This document shows positions 34,330 through 42,662 of a stretch of DNA of 64,000 nucleotides, piece after piece. Positions within the stretch are counted from its first letter, which is position 1, and each line of letters begins with the position of its first letter. This DNA is from Streptomyces actinomycinicus. Lineage in GTDB: Bacteria > Actinomycetota > Actinomycetes > Streptomycetales > Streptomycetaceae. The notes below the pieces were generated by a model. That model was not told the origin of the DNA. It made no database searches and saw only the letters and a list, made by a program, of their open reading frames with translations. The stretch is taken from contig NZ_JAERRK010000001.1 of NCBI RefSeq assembly GCF_016741775.1, positions 620,001-684,000 on the forward strand. The letters run 5' to 3'. A program made the translations under genes and the position numbers.

Positions 34330-35277
34330 TCAGGCCGTGTGCTCTGCGATGAGGTCGCGAGCCGCCTCGAGGTCGTCGGGGGTCTTCAGGGCCAGCGTCT
34401 TCACGCCGGGCAGCGCGCGCTTGGCCAGTCCGGTCAGGGTGCCGCCCGGGCACACCTCGACGAGTGCGGTGACGCCCAGCTCCTTGAAGGTCTCCATGCA
34501 CAGGTCCCAGCGCACGGGGTTGGCGACCTGGCCCACGAGCCGCTCCAGCACCTCGGTGCCGGAGGCGACGGTCCGGCCGTCCTTGTTGGAGACGTAAGGG
34601 ACCTTCGGGTCGGCCGGCGACAGGTCCGCCGCGGCCTTCGCCAGCGTCTCGACCGCGGGGGCCATGTGGCGGGTGTGGAAGGCGCCGGCCACCTTCAGCG
34701 CGATGACCTTGCGGACGCCCTCGGGCATGTCCTCGTTCAGCGCGGCCAGCTGCTCCAGCGTACCGGCGGCGACGATCTGACCCGCGCCGTTGATGTTCGC
34801 CGGGGTCAGCCCCAGCTTCTCCAGGTGCGCCACGGAGGTGTCGGGGTCGCCGCCGAGCAGCGCCGACATGCCGGTCTCGGTGATCGCGGCGGCGTCGGCC
34901 ATCGCCAGACCCCGCTTGCGGACCAGACCGAGGGCCGCCGTGTCGCTCAGGACCCCGGCGAAGGCGGCCGCGGTGATCTCACCGACGCTGTGACCCGCGA
35001 CGGCACCCGGGGTGATCTCGGCGCCCGCCGTGTCGGCGGCGAACGAGTAGGCACCGAGTGCCGCGGCGGACAGAAGGCCGGCGGCGACCAGCAGCGGCTG
35101 GGCCACCGCGGTGTCGCGGATGGCGTCGGCGTCGGCCTGGGTGCCGTAATGGGCGAGGTCCAGTCCGATGGCGTCGGACCATGCGGCGACACGGTCCGCG
35201 GCACCGGGCAGTTCGAGCCAGGGAGTCAGGAAGCCGGGCGTCTGGGCGCCCTGGCCGGGAGCGACGAGTACGAGCAC
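34330..35277 (-). CDS. fabD: Malonyl-CoA:ACP malonyltransferase
   Basis: 315 aa from GTG 35277, giving the usual start LVLVAPGQGAQTPGFL; a GTG six bases earlier (35283) is also possible. The nucleophile Ser is in VAGHSVGEITAAAFAG and the His is in GAFHTRHMAPAVE. FabD loads malonyl groups from CoA to AcpP and heads the fab operon. In Streptomyces the same enzyme also serves type II polyketide synthases. The 89-bp leader to fasR holds an inverted repeat that could be the FasR site. Confidence 0.96.
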   Translation of the reverse strand: MLVLVAPGQGAQTPGFLTPWLELPGAADRVAAWSDAIGLDLAHYGTQADADAIRDTAVAQPLLVAAGLLSAAALGAYSFAADTAGAEITPGAVAGHSVGEITAAAFAGVLSDTAALGLVRKRGLAMADAAAITETGMSALLGGDPDTSVAHLEKLGLTPANINGAGQIVAAGTLEQLAALNEDMPEGVRKVIALKVAGAFHTRHMAPAVETLAKAAADLSPADPKVPYVSNKDGRTVASGTEVLERLVGQVANPVRWDLCMETFKELGVTALVEVCPGGTLTGLAKRALPGVKTLALKTPDDLEAARDLIAEHTA

Positions 35278-35339
35278 TCTCACACTCTCTCTTGGGGACG
35301 GGCACGGCCGCCCGTGAGGACAGGGACGAAGAACACGGA

Positions 35340-35367
35340 GGGCTTTTGTGGGCCCTCGACAAAACCC
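35340..35367. promoter_or_regulatory. Inverted repeat in the fabD upstream region, candidate FasR site or fasR terminator
   Basis: GGGCTTTTGT (35340) faces ACAAAACCC (35359): arms match through TTTTGT and GGG with one bulged C. It touches the fasR stop codon and lies 63 bp upstream of fabD. Published work shows FasR activates this operon; that this is its site is inference. Confidence 0.45.
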
Positions 35368-36572
35368 TATGCCTGGGCTTCGGCGTCGGCCAGACGCCCC
35401 AGGATGAGCGCAATCCGCAGTGTGAAGGCGGATCGTACATCGGAGGGCGACCATCCGGTGACATCAGTCACACGTCGGAGCCGGTAGCGCACGGTGTTCG
35501 GGTGAACGAAGAGCATCCGGGCCGCGCCTTCCAGGCTGCTCGCCTGCTCCAGGTAGACACTCAGTGTTTCCAGCAGCGCCGAGCCCGCCTCTTCCAGCGG
35601 TCTGTAGATCTCCTCCACCAGCTGCTCGCGGGCGCCCGGATCGCCCGCGATGGCACGCTCCGGCAGGAGATCGTCCGCCAGGACCGGGCGCGGTGCGTCC
35701 TGCCAGGCGGAACAGGCCTTCAGCCCGGCGGCGGCGGCCTGCGCGGACCGGGTCGCGGCCAGCAGGTCCGGTACGACGGGTCCCGCGACCACGGGCCCGG
35801 CGGCGTACGGGCCGATCAGCGACCTGGCGACGGCGAGCGGATTCGAGCTGCCGCCGGCGATGACCACCAGCCGGTCCCCCAGCACCCCCGTCAGCACCTG
35901 CAGCTTGGCGTGCCGGGCGGCCCGCCGGATGGCCTCCACGGTCAGCTCGCTGTCCCCGTCGGGCGCGGTGCCGAGCACGACGCACACGTGCTCGGGCGAG
36001 TTCCAGCCCAGCGCGGCGGCCCGGCTGACGGCGCCCTCGTCGGCCTCCCCGCTGAGCACGGCGTTCACCACCAGCGACTCCAGCCGCGCGTCCCAGGCAC
36101 CGCGTGCCTCGGCGGCCTGGGCGTACACCTGGGCGGTGGCGAAGGCGATCTCGCGGGCGTACACGAGCAGCGCCTCGCGCAGCACGCCCTCGTCCCCCGG
36201 CGCGGCCACCTCGTCGATGGCGCTCTCCATGACCTCGATCGTGGTGCGCACCATCTCCACGGTCTGCCGCAGCGTGATGGCCCGGGTCAGTTCGCGCGGC
36301 GCGGTCCCGAAGACGTCCGTGGAGATCGCCTGGGGCGCGTCCGGGTGCCGGAACCACTCGGTGAAGGCCGCGATGCCCGCCTGGGCGACCAGCCCGATCC
36401 AGGAACGGTTCTCCGGGGGCATGGCCCGGTACCACGGCAGGGTCTCGTCCATGCGCGCGATGGCCTGCGCGGCGAGAGTCCCGGAGGACTTCTCGAGCCG
36501 CTTCAGGGTCGCGGCGTGCAGGTGGGGGTCGGCTGCTGCGGGATCGATGCGGTGGGATTCGGGTTCGGGCAC
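35367..36572 (-). CDS. fasR: PucR/CdaR-type transcriptional activator of fatty-acid synthesis
   Basis: 401 aa from GTG 36572. The middle (residues about 150-280) is a GGDEF-like/CdaR regulatory domain, and the C-terminus is the PucR-type helix-turn-helix: YLEQASSLEGAARMLFVHPN then TVRYRLRRVTDVTGWS. Its position, 89 bp upstream of fabD on the same strand, and its family match FasR of S. coelicolor, shown to activate the fabD-H-P-F operon and to be essential there. Long-chain acyl-CoA is the probable signal, by analogy with other actinobacterial regulators. Confidence 0.9.
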   Translation of the reverse strand: MPEPESHRIDPAAADPHLHAATLKRLEKSSGTLAAQAIARMDETLPWYRAMPPENRSWIGLVAQAGIAAFTEWFRHPDAPQAISTDVFGTAPRELTRAITLRQTVEMVRTTIEVMESAIDEVAAPGDEGVLREALLVYAREIAFATAQVYAQAAEARGAWDARLESLVVNAVLSGEADEGAVSRAAALGWNSPEHVCVVLGTAPDGDSELTVEAIRRAARHAKLQVLTGVLGDRLVVIAGGSSNPLAVARSLIGPYAAGPVVAGPVVPDLLAATRSAQAAAAGLKACSAWQDAPRPVLADDLLPERAIAGDPGAREQLVEEIYRPLEEAGSALLETLSVYLEQASSLEGAARMLFVHPNTVRYRLRRVTDVTGWSPSDVRSAFTLRIALILGRLADAEAQA

Positions 36573-36737
36573 GGGGACAAGACTGCCTTATCCGGACGGG
36601 CCCGTGCGCCGCCGGGTCGGCGCCGAGCCGCCCGGGGAGCCTCGGCACGGGTCCGGCCGGGCCGGCGCCGAGCCGCCGTGCGCGCCTCGGGGCGGGTCCT
36701 CGGTGCGGTGGCCGCGCGGTCTACGGTGGTGCCCGTG

Positions 36738-37388
36738 ATGGACGTACGGCGCGCCGCGGAGCGCTACCGAGGCGGGGACCCGGAGGCCGGGATCGAGTCC
36801 CGCCACGCCTTCTCGTTCGGCCCGCACTACGACCCGGACAACCTCCGCTTCGGTGCGCTGATCGCCTGCAACGAGGAGCGGCTCGTCCCCGGTGCCGGCT
36901 TCGGCGAACACCCGCACAGCCACACCGAGATCGTCACGTGGGTGGTCGAGGGGGAGCTGACCCACCGGGACTCCACGGGCCGTGAGACGCGGGTCCGCGC
37001 CGGGGACGTCCAGCACCTCAGGGCGGCGGCGGGCGTGCGGCACGTGGAACGCAACGACGGGGAGCTGCCGCTGACCTTCGTGCAGATGTGGCTGGCTCCG
37101 CTGCGGCCGGGCGGCGAACCGGCGTACGAGATCGTCCGCGGCATCGCCGACGCGACGCCCTACGCGGTTCCGGCGGCCGGAGCGATGCTGCACGTCCGCC
37201 GGCTGGGCCCCGGGGAGCGGGCGGCGCTCCCGGACGCGCCGCACCTCTACGTCCAGGTGGTCCGCGGCGACGTGCGCCTCCGCGGAGACCGGCTGGGTCC
37301 CGGCGACTCGGCCCGGATCACCGGGGCGCAGGGTATGGAGACGGTGGCGACGACACCCGCCGAACTGCTCCTGTGGGAGATGACCTGA
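36738..37388 (+). CDS. Pirin-family bicupin protein
   Basis: 216 aa from ATG 36738 (MDVRRAAERYRGGDPEAGIE). The metal-binding motif is GFGEHPHSHTEIVTWVVEGE, with HxHxxH-type ligands, and a Glu partner follows near RAAAGVRHVERN. Pirins bind iron in the N-terminal cupin, and some have quercetin dioxygenase activity; others act as redox-sensing cofactors. The C-terminal cupin (HLYVQVVRGDVRLRGDRLGP) has no metal ligands. It is divergent from fasR, alone, with no clear link to fatty-acid synthesis. Confidence 0.9.
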   Translation: MDVRRAAERYRGGDPEAGIESRHAFSFGPHYDPDNLRFGALIACNEERLVPGAGFGEHPHSHTEIVTWVVEGELTHRDSTGRETRVRAGDVQHLRAAAGVRHVERNDGELPLTFVQMWLAPLRPGGEPAYEIVRGIADATPYAVPAAGAMLHVRRLGPGERAALPDAPHLYVQVVRGDVRLRGDRLGPGDSARITGAQGMETVATTPAELLLWEMT

Positions 37389-37430
37389 CCCCGTGAGCCG
37401 GCCGTCGCCCGCCTGCGGGTGCGTGGTGGC

Positions 37431-37467
37431 CGGTCGCGCGGTTCCCCGCGCCCCTCGCGGGGCGCGG
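37431..37467. repeat. Dispersed element, reverse orientation
   Basis: cggtcgcgcggttccccgcg, then cccctcgcggggcgcgg, between the convergent pirin and serine hydrolase genes. A partial hairpin (ccgcgcccc / ggggcgcgg) could stop transcription in both directions. Confidence 0.6.
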
Positions 37468-37483
37468 TTCGCCGCAGGAGGGG

Positions 37484-38305
37484 TCAGCCTCGTACCTCCG
37501 TGAGCAGCGCGTCGGTGAACGGCGGCCACGCCTCCGTCGCCCACGGGCCGAACGCCCGGTCCGTCAGGGCGACCGCCGCAAGTCCGGCGTCGGGGTCGAT
37601 CCACAGGAACGTGCCGGACTGCCCGAAGTGACCGAACGTGCGCGGTGAGGACGCGCCGCCCGTCCAGTGCGGGGACTTGCCGTCCCGGATCTCGAAGCCC
37701 AGCCCCCAGTCGTTCGGGTTCTGGTGCCCGTACCCCGGCAGTACCCCCTTCGTCCCCGGGAACTGCACCGTCATCGCCTCGGCGACGGTCCGCGGATCCA
37801 GCAGCCGCGGCGCCTGGACCTCCGCCGCGAACCGCATCAGGTCCGTCACCGTCGACACCCCGTCCTTCGCCGGCGACCCCTCCAGCGACGTCGACGTCAT
37901 GCCCAGCGGCTCCAGCACCGCCTGCCGCAGATACTCGGCGAACGGGATGTCCGTCGCCTTGGCGATGTGGTCCCCGAGCTGTTCGAAGCCGGCGTTGGAG
38001 TACAGCCGCCGCTCCCCGGGCGGAGCCGTCACCCGGTGCTCGTCGAAGGCCAGCCCGGACGTGTGGGCGAGCAGATGACGGACCGTCGCCCCGGGCGGAC
38101 CGGCCGGCTCGTCCAGCTCGATCGCGCCCTCCTCGTACGCGACCAGCGCCGCGTAGGCGGCCAGCGGCTTGGTGACGGAGGCCAGCGGAAAGCGGTGCCC
38201 GACGGGGCCGTGCGTCCCGAGCACGGTCCCGTCGGCTCGTACGGCACCCGCCGCGGCGGTGGGGACGGGCCAGTTCTCGATCAGCGCCAGACTCTGCAAC
38301 GACAT
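37484..38305 (-). CDS. Serine hydrolase, beta-lactamase/DD-peptidase-like
   Basis: 273 aa from ATG 38305 (MSLQSLALIENWPVPTAAAG). The Ser-x-x-Lys motif is RFPLASVTKPLAAYAAL, the Tyr motif is RLYSNAGFEQLGDHI (YSN), and FGHFGQSGTFLWIDPDAG provides the third motif (HFG-QSG). No signal peptide, so it is probably a cytoplasmic esterase or amidase instead of a cell-wall enzyme. The next gene downstream is on the same strand 20 bp upstream of its start, a GNAT gene, suggesting a two-gene operon. Confidence 0.88.
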   Translation of the reverse strand: MSLQSLALIENWPVPTAAAGAVRADGTVLGTHGPVGHRFPLASVTKPLAAYAALVAYEEGAIELDEPAGPPGATVRHLLAHTSGLAFDEHRVTAPPGERRLYSNAGFEQLGDHIAKATDIPFAEYLRQAVLEPLGMTSTSLEGSPAKDGVSTVTDLMRFAAEVQAPRLLDPRTVAEAMTVQFPGTKGVLPGYGHQNPNDWGLGFEIRDGKSPHWTGGASSPRTFGHFGQSGTFLWIDPDAGLAAVALTDRAFGPWATEAWPPFTDALLTEVRG

Positions 38306-38324
38306 GCGACCGAGCCTATGCGGC

Positions 38325-38801
38325 TCACAGCAGCAGCCGCATCGACGGGTCCGGATCGCGCCGGAAGCCCAGGGAGGCGTACAGCGGCTCGGCCTCCGGT
38401 GAGGCGTTGAGCAGCACGTGCCCGGTGCCCCGGGCCCGGAACCAGGCCAGCAGTTCCTCCATGCACGCGCGCGCGTACCCCCGCCGCCGGGCGTCCGGGT
38501 CGGTCGCGACGCAGAAGACGTACCCGACCCGCCCCCGCGGACTCCTGGCGTTCCCGATCCGGTAGTCCACCGACCCCGCCACCAGCGCGGCCAGCGACCC
38601 CGGCCGGCCGGGCCGCTCCACGACGAACGCGCTGAAGTCCCCGTCCTCCTCGGCGAGCCGTTCCCGCAGCGTCGGCAGCGACTCCGCGTGCCAGTCGGCC
38701 TGCCCGGCGCCCCCACCGGACCACAGGGAATCGATCATCACCTGGCGCAGTCGCAGTACTTCCGCGGCGTCCTCGGGCCGGGCCCGGCGTGCAAGACTCA
38801 T
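38325..38801 (-). CDS. GNAT-family N-acetyltransferase
   Basis: 158 aa from ATG 38801 (MSLARRARPEDAAEVLRLRQ). The acetyl-CoA loop is VATDPDARRRGYARACMEEL (the R/Q-x-x-G-x-G/A signature) and the C-terminal motif B is NASPEAEPLYASLGFRRD. The acceptor is unknown. It precedes the serine hydrolase gene by 19 bp on the same strand and is divergent from the MerR operon. Confidence 0.9.
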   Translation of the reverse strand: MSLARRARPEDAAEVLRLRQVMIDSLWSGGGAGQADWHAESLPTLRERLAEEDGDFSAFVVERPGRPGSLAALVAGSVDYRIGNARSPRGRVGYVFCVATDPDARRRGYARACMEELLAWFRARGTGHVLLNASPEAEPLYASLGFRRDPDPSMRLLL

Positions 38802-38858
38802 GCGCCGCACGGTAGTTGCACCGCTCCGGCCCGTCCCGTGGTTTTCTCCCGGACCGGC

Positions 38859-38889
38859 TTGCTTGGAGTGCACTCCAACCTCATAGCGT
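38859..38889 (+). promoter_or_regulatory. MerR-type promoter with 19-bp spacer and perfect palindrome
   Basis: TTGCTT (38859) and TAGCGT (38884) are separated by 19 bp, the long spacing used by MerR activators. The spacer contains the perfect 16-bp palindrome TTGGAGTGCACTCCAA (38863-38878). The predicted start of transcription falls at the ATG (38896), so the mRNA may be leaderless. Confidence 0.75.
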
Positions 38890-38895
38890 GGGGTC

Positions 38896-39360
38896 ATGAC
38901 GGTGATGCAGACCACGCCAGCGACCATCGAGCCGGCCACCCCGGCCGACATCTGCTCCGCCCCGCCCCGGCGCCATCCCCGCCCCGACGGCGAGGACCGC
39001 TACACGATCAGCGAGGTCGTCGCCTTCACCGGTCTGACCGCGCACACCCTGCGCTGGTACGAGCGGATCGGCCTGATGCCGCACGTCGACCGCTCGCACA
39101 CCGGGCAGCGCCGCTACAGCAACCGGGACCTGGACTGGCTGGGCTTCGTGACCAAGCTCCGGCTGACCGGCATGCCGGTGGCGGACATGGTCCGGTACGC
39201 GGAACTCGTCAGGGAGGGCGAGCACACCTACGCGGAGCGGCGGGACCTGCTGGTGTCCACCCGCCGGGACGTCCTGGACCGGATCGCCGAACTGCAGGAC
39301 ACGCTCGCGGTGCTCGACCGCAAGATCAGCTTCTACGCGATGGAGGGGACCACCCGATGA
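38896..39360 (+). CDS. MerR-family transcriptional activator
   Basis: 154 aa. Winged helix at about residues 35-105: YTISEVVAFTGLTAHTLRWY (MerR HTH), ERIGLMPHVDRSHTGQRRYS (wing), then a coiled-coil dimer helix. No Cys in the effector part except one in the N-terminal tail (ADICSAPP), so a metal sensor is unlikely; a small organic or redox signal is more likely. The ATGA overlap with the aldo-keto reductase makes a two-gene operon under the palindromic promoter above. Confidence 0.93.
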   Translation: MTVMQTTPATIEPATPADICSAPPRRHPRPDGEDRYTISEVVAFTGLTAHTLRWYERIGLMPHVDRSHTGQRRYSNRDLDWLGFVTKLRLTGMPVADMVRYAELVREGEHTYAERRDLLVSTRRDVLDRIAELQDTLAVLDRKISFYAMEGTTR

Positions 39361-40373
39361 CCGACGTCAGGATCCCGACGGTCCGGCTCGGCGCCCAGGG
39401 GCCGGAGGCCGGCGTGCAGGGCCTCGGCTGCATGGGCATGAGCGCCATGTACGGGCCCACCGACACCGACCAGGCCCGGGCGGCGCTGGACCGGGCCCTC
39501 GAACTCGGCGTCACCCTCTACGACACCGCCGACTTCTACGGCACCGGCGACAACGAGCGGTTCCTCGCCCCCTTCTTCCGGGCACACCGGGACGAGATCG
39601 TCATCGCGACCAAGTTCGCCCTGTCCTACGACCCGGACGACCGGACCAAGCGGATCATCCGTAACGACCCGCCGTACATCCGCGACGCCGTCGAGGGCAG
39701 TCTGAAGCGGCTCGGAGTCGACGTGATCGACCTGTACTACATGCACCGCCGCGATGTGAACGTCCCCATCGAGGAGACCGTCGGGACGATGGCGGAGCTG
39801 GTCGGCGAGGGCAAGGTCAAGCACCTCGGCCTCAGCGAGGTCACCGCCGACGAGCTGCGGGCGGCCCACGCCGTGCACCCGATCGCGGCCGTGCAGTCGG
39901 AGTGGTCGCTGTTCAGCCGGGACATCGAGGCGCGGGTCGTGCCGGCCGCACGGGAGCTGGGTGTCGCGCTCGTGCCGTACTCGCCGCTGGGCCGCGGCTT
40001 CCTCACCGGCTCGTTCACCGATGCCGGCCAGGACCTCACCGCCGACGACTTCCGCCGCCTCCAGCCCCGCTTCACCGGTGCCAACGCGTCCGCCAACGCG
40101 GCCCTGCTGGAGCCGGTCCGCGAGATCGCCGGGGCCCACGGTGCCACGCTCGGCCAGATCGCCCTGGCCTGGGTCCAGCAGCGCGCGACGGTCGACGGCC
40201 TGACCGTGGTCCCCGTCCCGGGCACCCGCAGGGCGAGCCGGGTGGAGGAGAACGTGGGGGCGACCCGGATCACGCTCACCGAGGGGGAACTGGCCCGGCT
40301 GGAGCCCATCGCGGCCGCGGTGGCCGGCGAGCGCTACGCGGACATGACCTTCGCGTCCGCGGGCCGGGAGTAG
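39357..40373 (+). CDS. Aldo/keto reductase
   Basis: 338 aa. The AKR fold shows GLGCMGMSAMYGPTD, TLYDTADFYGTGDNE (catalytic Asp and Tyr), EIVIATKFALSYD (Lys), YYMHRRDVNVPIEE (His) and LVPYSPLGRGFLTGSF near the NADPH pocket. The C-terminus IAAAVAGERYADMTFASAG is typical of the AKR13 group. It reduces aldehydes or ketones with NADPH. Regulation by the upstream MerR protein is inferred from the 4-bp overlap and the shared promoter. Confidence 0.94.
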   Translation: MTDVRIPTVRLGAQGPEAGVQGLGCMGMSAMYGPTDTDQARAALDRALELGVTLYDTADFYGTGDNERFLAPFFRAHRDEIVIATKFALSYDPDDRTKRIIRNDPPYIRDAVEGSLKRLGVDVIDLYYMHRRDVNVPIEETVGTMAELVGEGKVKHLGLSEVTADELRAAHAVHPIAAVQSEWSLFSRDIEARVVPAARELGVALVPYSPLGRGFLTGSFTDAGQDLTADDFRRLQPRFTGANASANAALLEPVREIAGAHGATLGQIALAWVQQRATVDGLTVVPVPGTRRASRVEENVGATRITLTEGELARLEPIAAAVAGERYADMTFASAGRE

Positions 40374-40422
40374 CCCCGCCCGCCGGGATCCGCGTCCGCC
40401 GGCGGACCGGTCCCGGCAGGCG

Positions 40423-41274
40423 CTACAGCTCGGCCAGCAGTTCGGCCTTCTTGGAGGTGAACTCCTCGTCGGTCACCAGACCGGCCTGGTGCAGCTCCCC
40501 GAGGTGCCGGATGCGCTCCGCGATGTCGGCCGGGTCGCGGCGCGCCGGGGCGACCGGAACCGCGGCGGCAGCCCCGCGCGAGCGGACCGCGGCCAGCACG
40601 GCAGCGGCGAACGGCAGGGACTCGTGCACCGGCCCGTACCCGAGGCCGAAGACGACGGCCGCCGGGTCCTGGTCCGGTTGCGCCGCCCGCCCGGAAGCGG
40701 GGTCGCGGGGGAGCAGCCGCAGATGCCCCTCGAAGACCTCGGGCGACCGCCACTCCACCCCGCTGAGTTCGGTGACCGCGAAGCTCTGGTCGCCGGCCTT
40801 CCACTTCGCCGAGGACGCGCCCGTCCACGACCAGCGGAACTGCACGGACGTGCCGTCGAAGGACGCCTTCCCGTCGTAGGCCTTGAACTGCAACGGCACC
40901 TCGGGCGCCGCCACCAGGTGCCGCTCGGCCGGCCCGGACTCGGTCAGCAGGCCCTTCAGTTCGTCGGCGTAGTACTCGGCGAGGGTCTCCCGCTCGGCGG
41001 GCAGCACCAGCCGGTACGGGTCGGACCCCTCCTTCAGCTGGCCGTCGGCCGCGTCCATCAGCGGATCGGCGCCCGGGCGGGTCCTCAGGCGCAGGACGAC
41101 CGTGCCGCGTCTGCCCGGGGCGAGGGTCACCTCCTCGACCGCGGAGAACGGGATCCGCCGCTCGCCGAGCGCCTGGAACAGCTTCGGTGTCCGAATCCCC
41201 CGTTCGTAGCGGATGAGCACGGAGTCGGACTCGAACTCCCAGACGGCATGAAAACCCGCCAGTACGTCACCCAT
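40423..41274 (-). CDS. DUF4429 protein with C-terminal SHOCT domain
   Basis: 283 aa from ATG 41274 (MGDVLAGFHAVWEFESDSVL); an upstream in-frame ATG at 41283 lacks a better ribosome site. Two DUF4429 repeats lie at about 5-120 (IRYERGIRTPKLFQALGERR) and 130-220 (FKAYDGKASFDGTSVQFRWS). The C-terminus RIRHLGELHQAGLVTDEEFT is the SHOCT short C-terminal domain, often an oligomerisation tag. No catalytic site or membrane helix visible. Function unknown. A GC-rich imperfect hairpin lies between it and the convergent reductase gene. Confidence 0.88.
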   Translation of the reverse strand: MGDVLAGFHAVWEFESDSVLIRYERGIRTPKLFQALGERRIPFSAVEEVTLAPGRRGTVVLRLRTRPGADPLMDAADGQLKEGSDPYRLVLPAERETLAEYYADELKGLLTESGPAERHLVAAPEVPLQFKAYDGKASFDGTSVQFRWSWTGASSAKWKAGDQSFAVTELSGVEWRSPEVFEGHLRLLPRDPASGRAAQPDQDPAAVVFGLGYGPVHESLPFAAAVLAAVRSRGAAAAVPVAPARRDPADIAERIRHLGELHQAGLVTDEEFTSKKAELLAEL

Positions 41275-41340
41275 GCGGCTCATCGTATGCGGCACGTGCT
41301 CCTCCGTCGCCACCCGCGCAGACCGCACTTCCTGCTGTTT

Positions 41341-42558
41341 CTACGCGCGTCCGGCCGTCATCGCGCCGGACAGACCGGACCGGCACGCATCGTTCTCCCG
41401 TGCGCACGTCACCTCGTCGTACGCGCCCACGCCGACGTCGGCGAGGTTGCGCAGACTGTCCGTGCCCGGCAGGAAGTAGCCGCTGTGCCCCTGGGCGTCG
41501 CGGGCCGACAGCACCCGCGCCCCGAACGCCGCGGACACCGGGTCCGCGCCGTGCCCGAGGCCGCCCAGCTCCAGGTACGGCACGTCCTGCACCCAGTCGG
41601 TGGCGTCCCGCATGGCCCATACCCGGGCCGTGGTGCCCAGGCCGGCGGCGCTGGTGGTGCGCATGCCGGGGCTCGCGGCGACGGCTATGTCGGCCACCCG
41701 GCGCGGCATGCCGCGCGCGGCCACCCCGCAGACCACCGAACCGTAGCTGTGACAGAACATCGACACCGGGGCCCGGCCGGGCAGGCCGTGCACCATCTTG
41801 TTCAGCCGTACGGCGCCCTCCTGGGCGCGCAGGCCGGTGGCCGCGTCCACACCGAGCCCGTCGGGGGAGGTGTAGTCGGCCCAGGCGATCACGGCCGTGC
41901 GGGTCGTGGGGCTCGCCGCGCGCTCGGCCGCGTACAGGGCCTGGGCCATGCCGACCGGGGCGCTGTACTTGCGGTTCGTCCGCTGAAAGGTGAGCAGGTC
42001 GGTGTCGACGCCGGGGACGACGACCGAGATCCGCTGCGCCGTGGTGAGGTTCCCGAACACCTCGGCGACCCGGCCCGAGCCCTCGGGGTCGAAGGCCAGG
42101 ATCTTCCGGCCGGTGCCGAGCAGGTCCTCGTAGCGGTGCATGCGGCGGCCCGCGTCCTGCTGGCCCGCCGTGCTGAGCCGGCTGTCGTGCATGCGCTTGC
42201 GCTCGTGTTTGCGGGCCTGCCCGAGGGCGATGCGGTTGGCCTCGTAGCGCAGGGAGACGGGGGCGCCGTTCATGTTGCCGACCGCGAGCGGGTAGCGGTG
42301 GGCCAGGCGGTCGCGCTCCTGCGGGGTGAGGGAGGCGAAGAACCGGGCGAGGCGGGCCGGCGGGGCCTCGGGGTCCGGCAGGTGGTGGCCGTGGACGCGG
42401 CCGTGCGCCCACTTGTCGAGCGAGGCCTGCAGTGCGGTCGACTCCCGGTGGCTGCGCATGGCGGTCCAGCCGGTGGTCGCGAGCATCACGAACACCACGG
42501 CCAGCGCCAGCATTGCGCGCCAGACGTTGAGTTGCGGGGAGGTGTCGAAGGAAGTCAC
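41341..42558 (-). CDS. DUF1023 alpha/beta hydrolase, membrane-anchored
   Basis: 405 aa from GTG 42558. One N-terminal hydrophobic helix (AMLALAVVFVMLATTGWTAM) anchors or exports the protein. The DUF1023 domain begins near residue 150 (RKILAFDPEGSGRVAEVFGN, ISVVVPGVDTDLLTF) and has the nucleophile Ser in VSMFCHSYGSVVCG, with a late Asp/His in the DATDWVQDVPYLELGGLGHG region. It is a lipase-like hydrolase of actinomycetes of unknown substrate. It faces the TetR gene on the same strand with 104 bp between, and it is likely monocistronic. Confidence 0.88.
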   Translation of the reverse strand: MTSFDTSPQLNVWRAMLALAVVFVMLATTGWTAMRSHRESTALQASLDKWAHGRVHGHHLPDPEAPPARLARFFASLTPQERDRLAHRYPLAVGNMNGAPVSLRYEANRIALGQARKHERKRMHDSRLSTAGQQDAGRRMHRYEDLLGTGRKILAFDPEGSGRVAEVFGNLTTAQRISVVVPGVDTDLLTFQRTNRKYSAPVGMAQALYAAERAASPTTRTAVIAWADYTSPDGLGVDAATGLRAQEGAVRLNKMVHGLPGRAPVSMFCHSYGSVVCGVAARGMPRRVADIAVAASPGMRTTSAAGLGTTARVWAMRDATDWVQDVPYLELGGLGHGADPVSAAFGARVLSARDAQGHSGYFLPGTDSLRNLADVGVGAYDEVTCARENDACRSGLSGAMTAGRA

Positions 42559-42662
42559 TGGGAGGACACACTAGGAGAACGAGAGGGTCTCGCGGTAACC
42601 GAGTGACAGGTATCACGTTTCGATGAGCGCCCGGCCCGGTGCCGGTGATCTGCCCGACTGCC

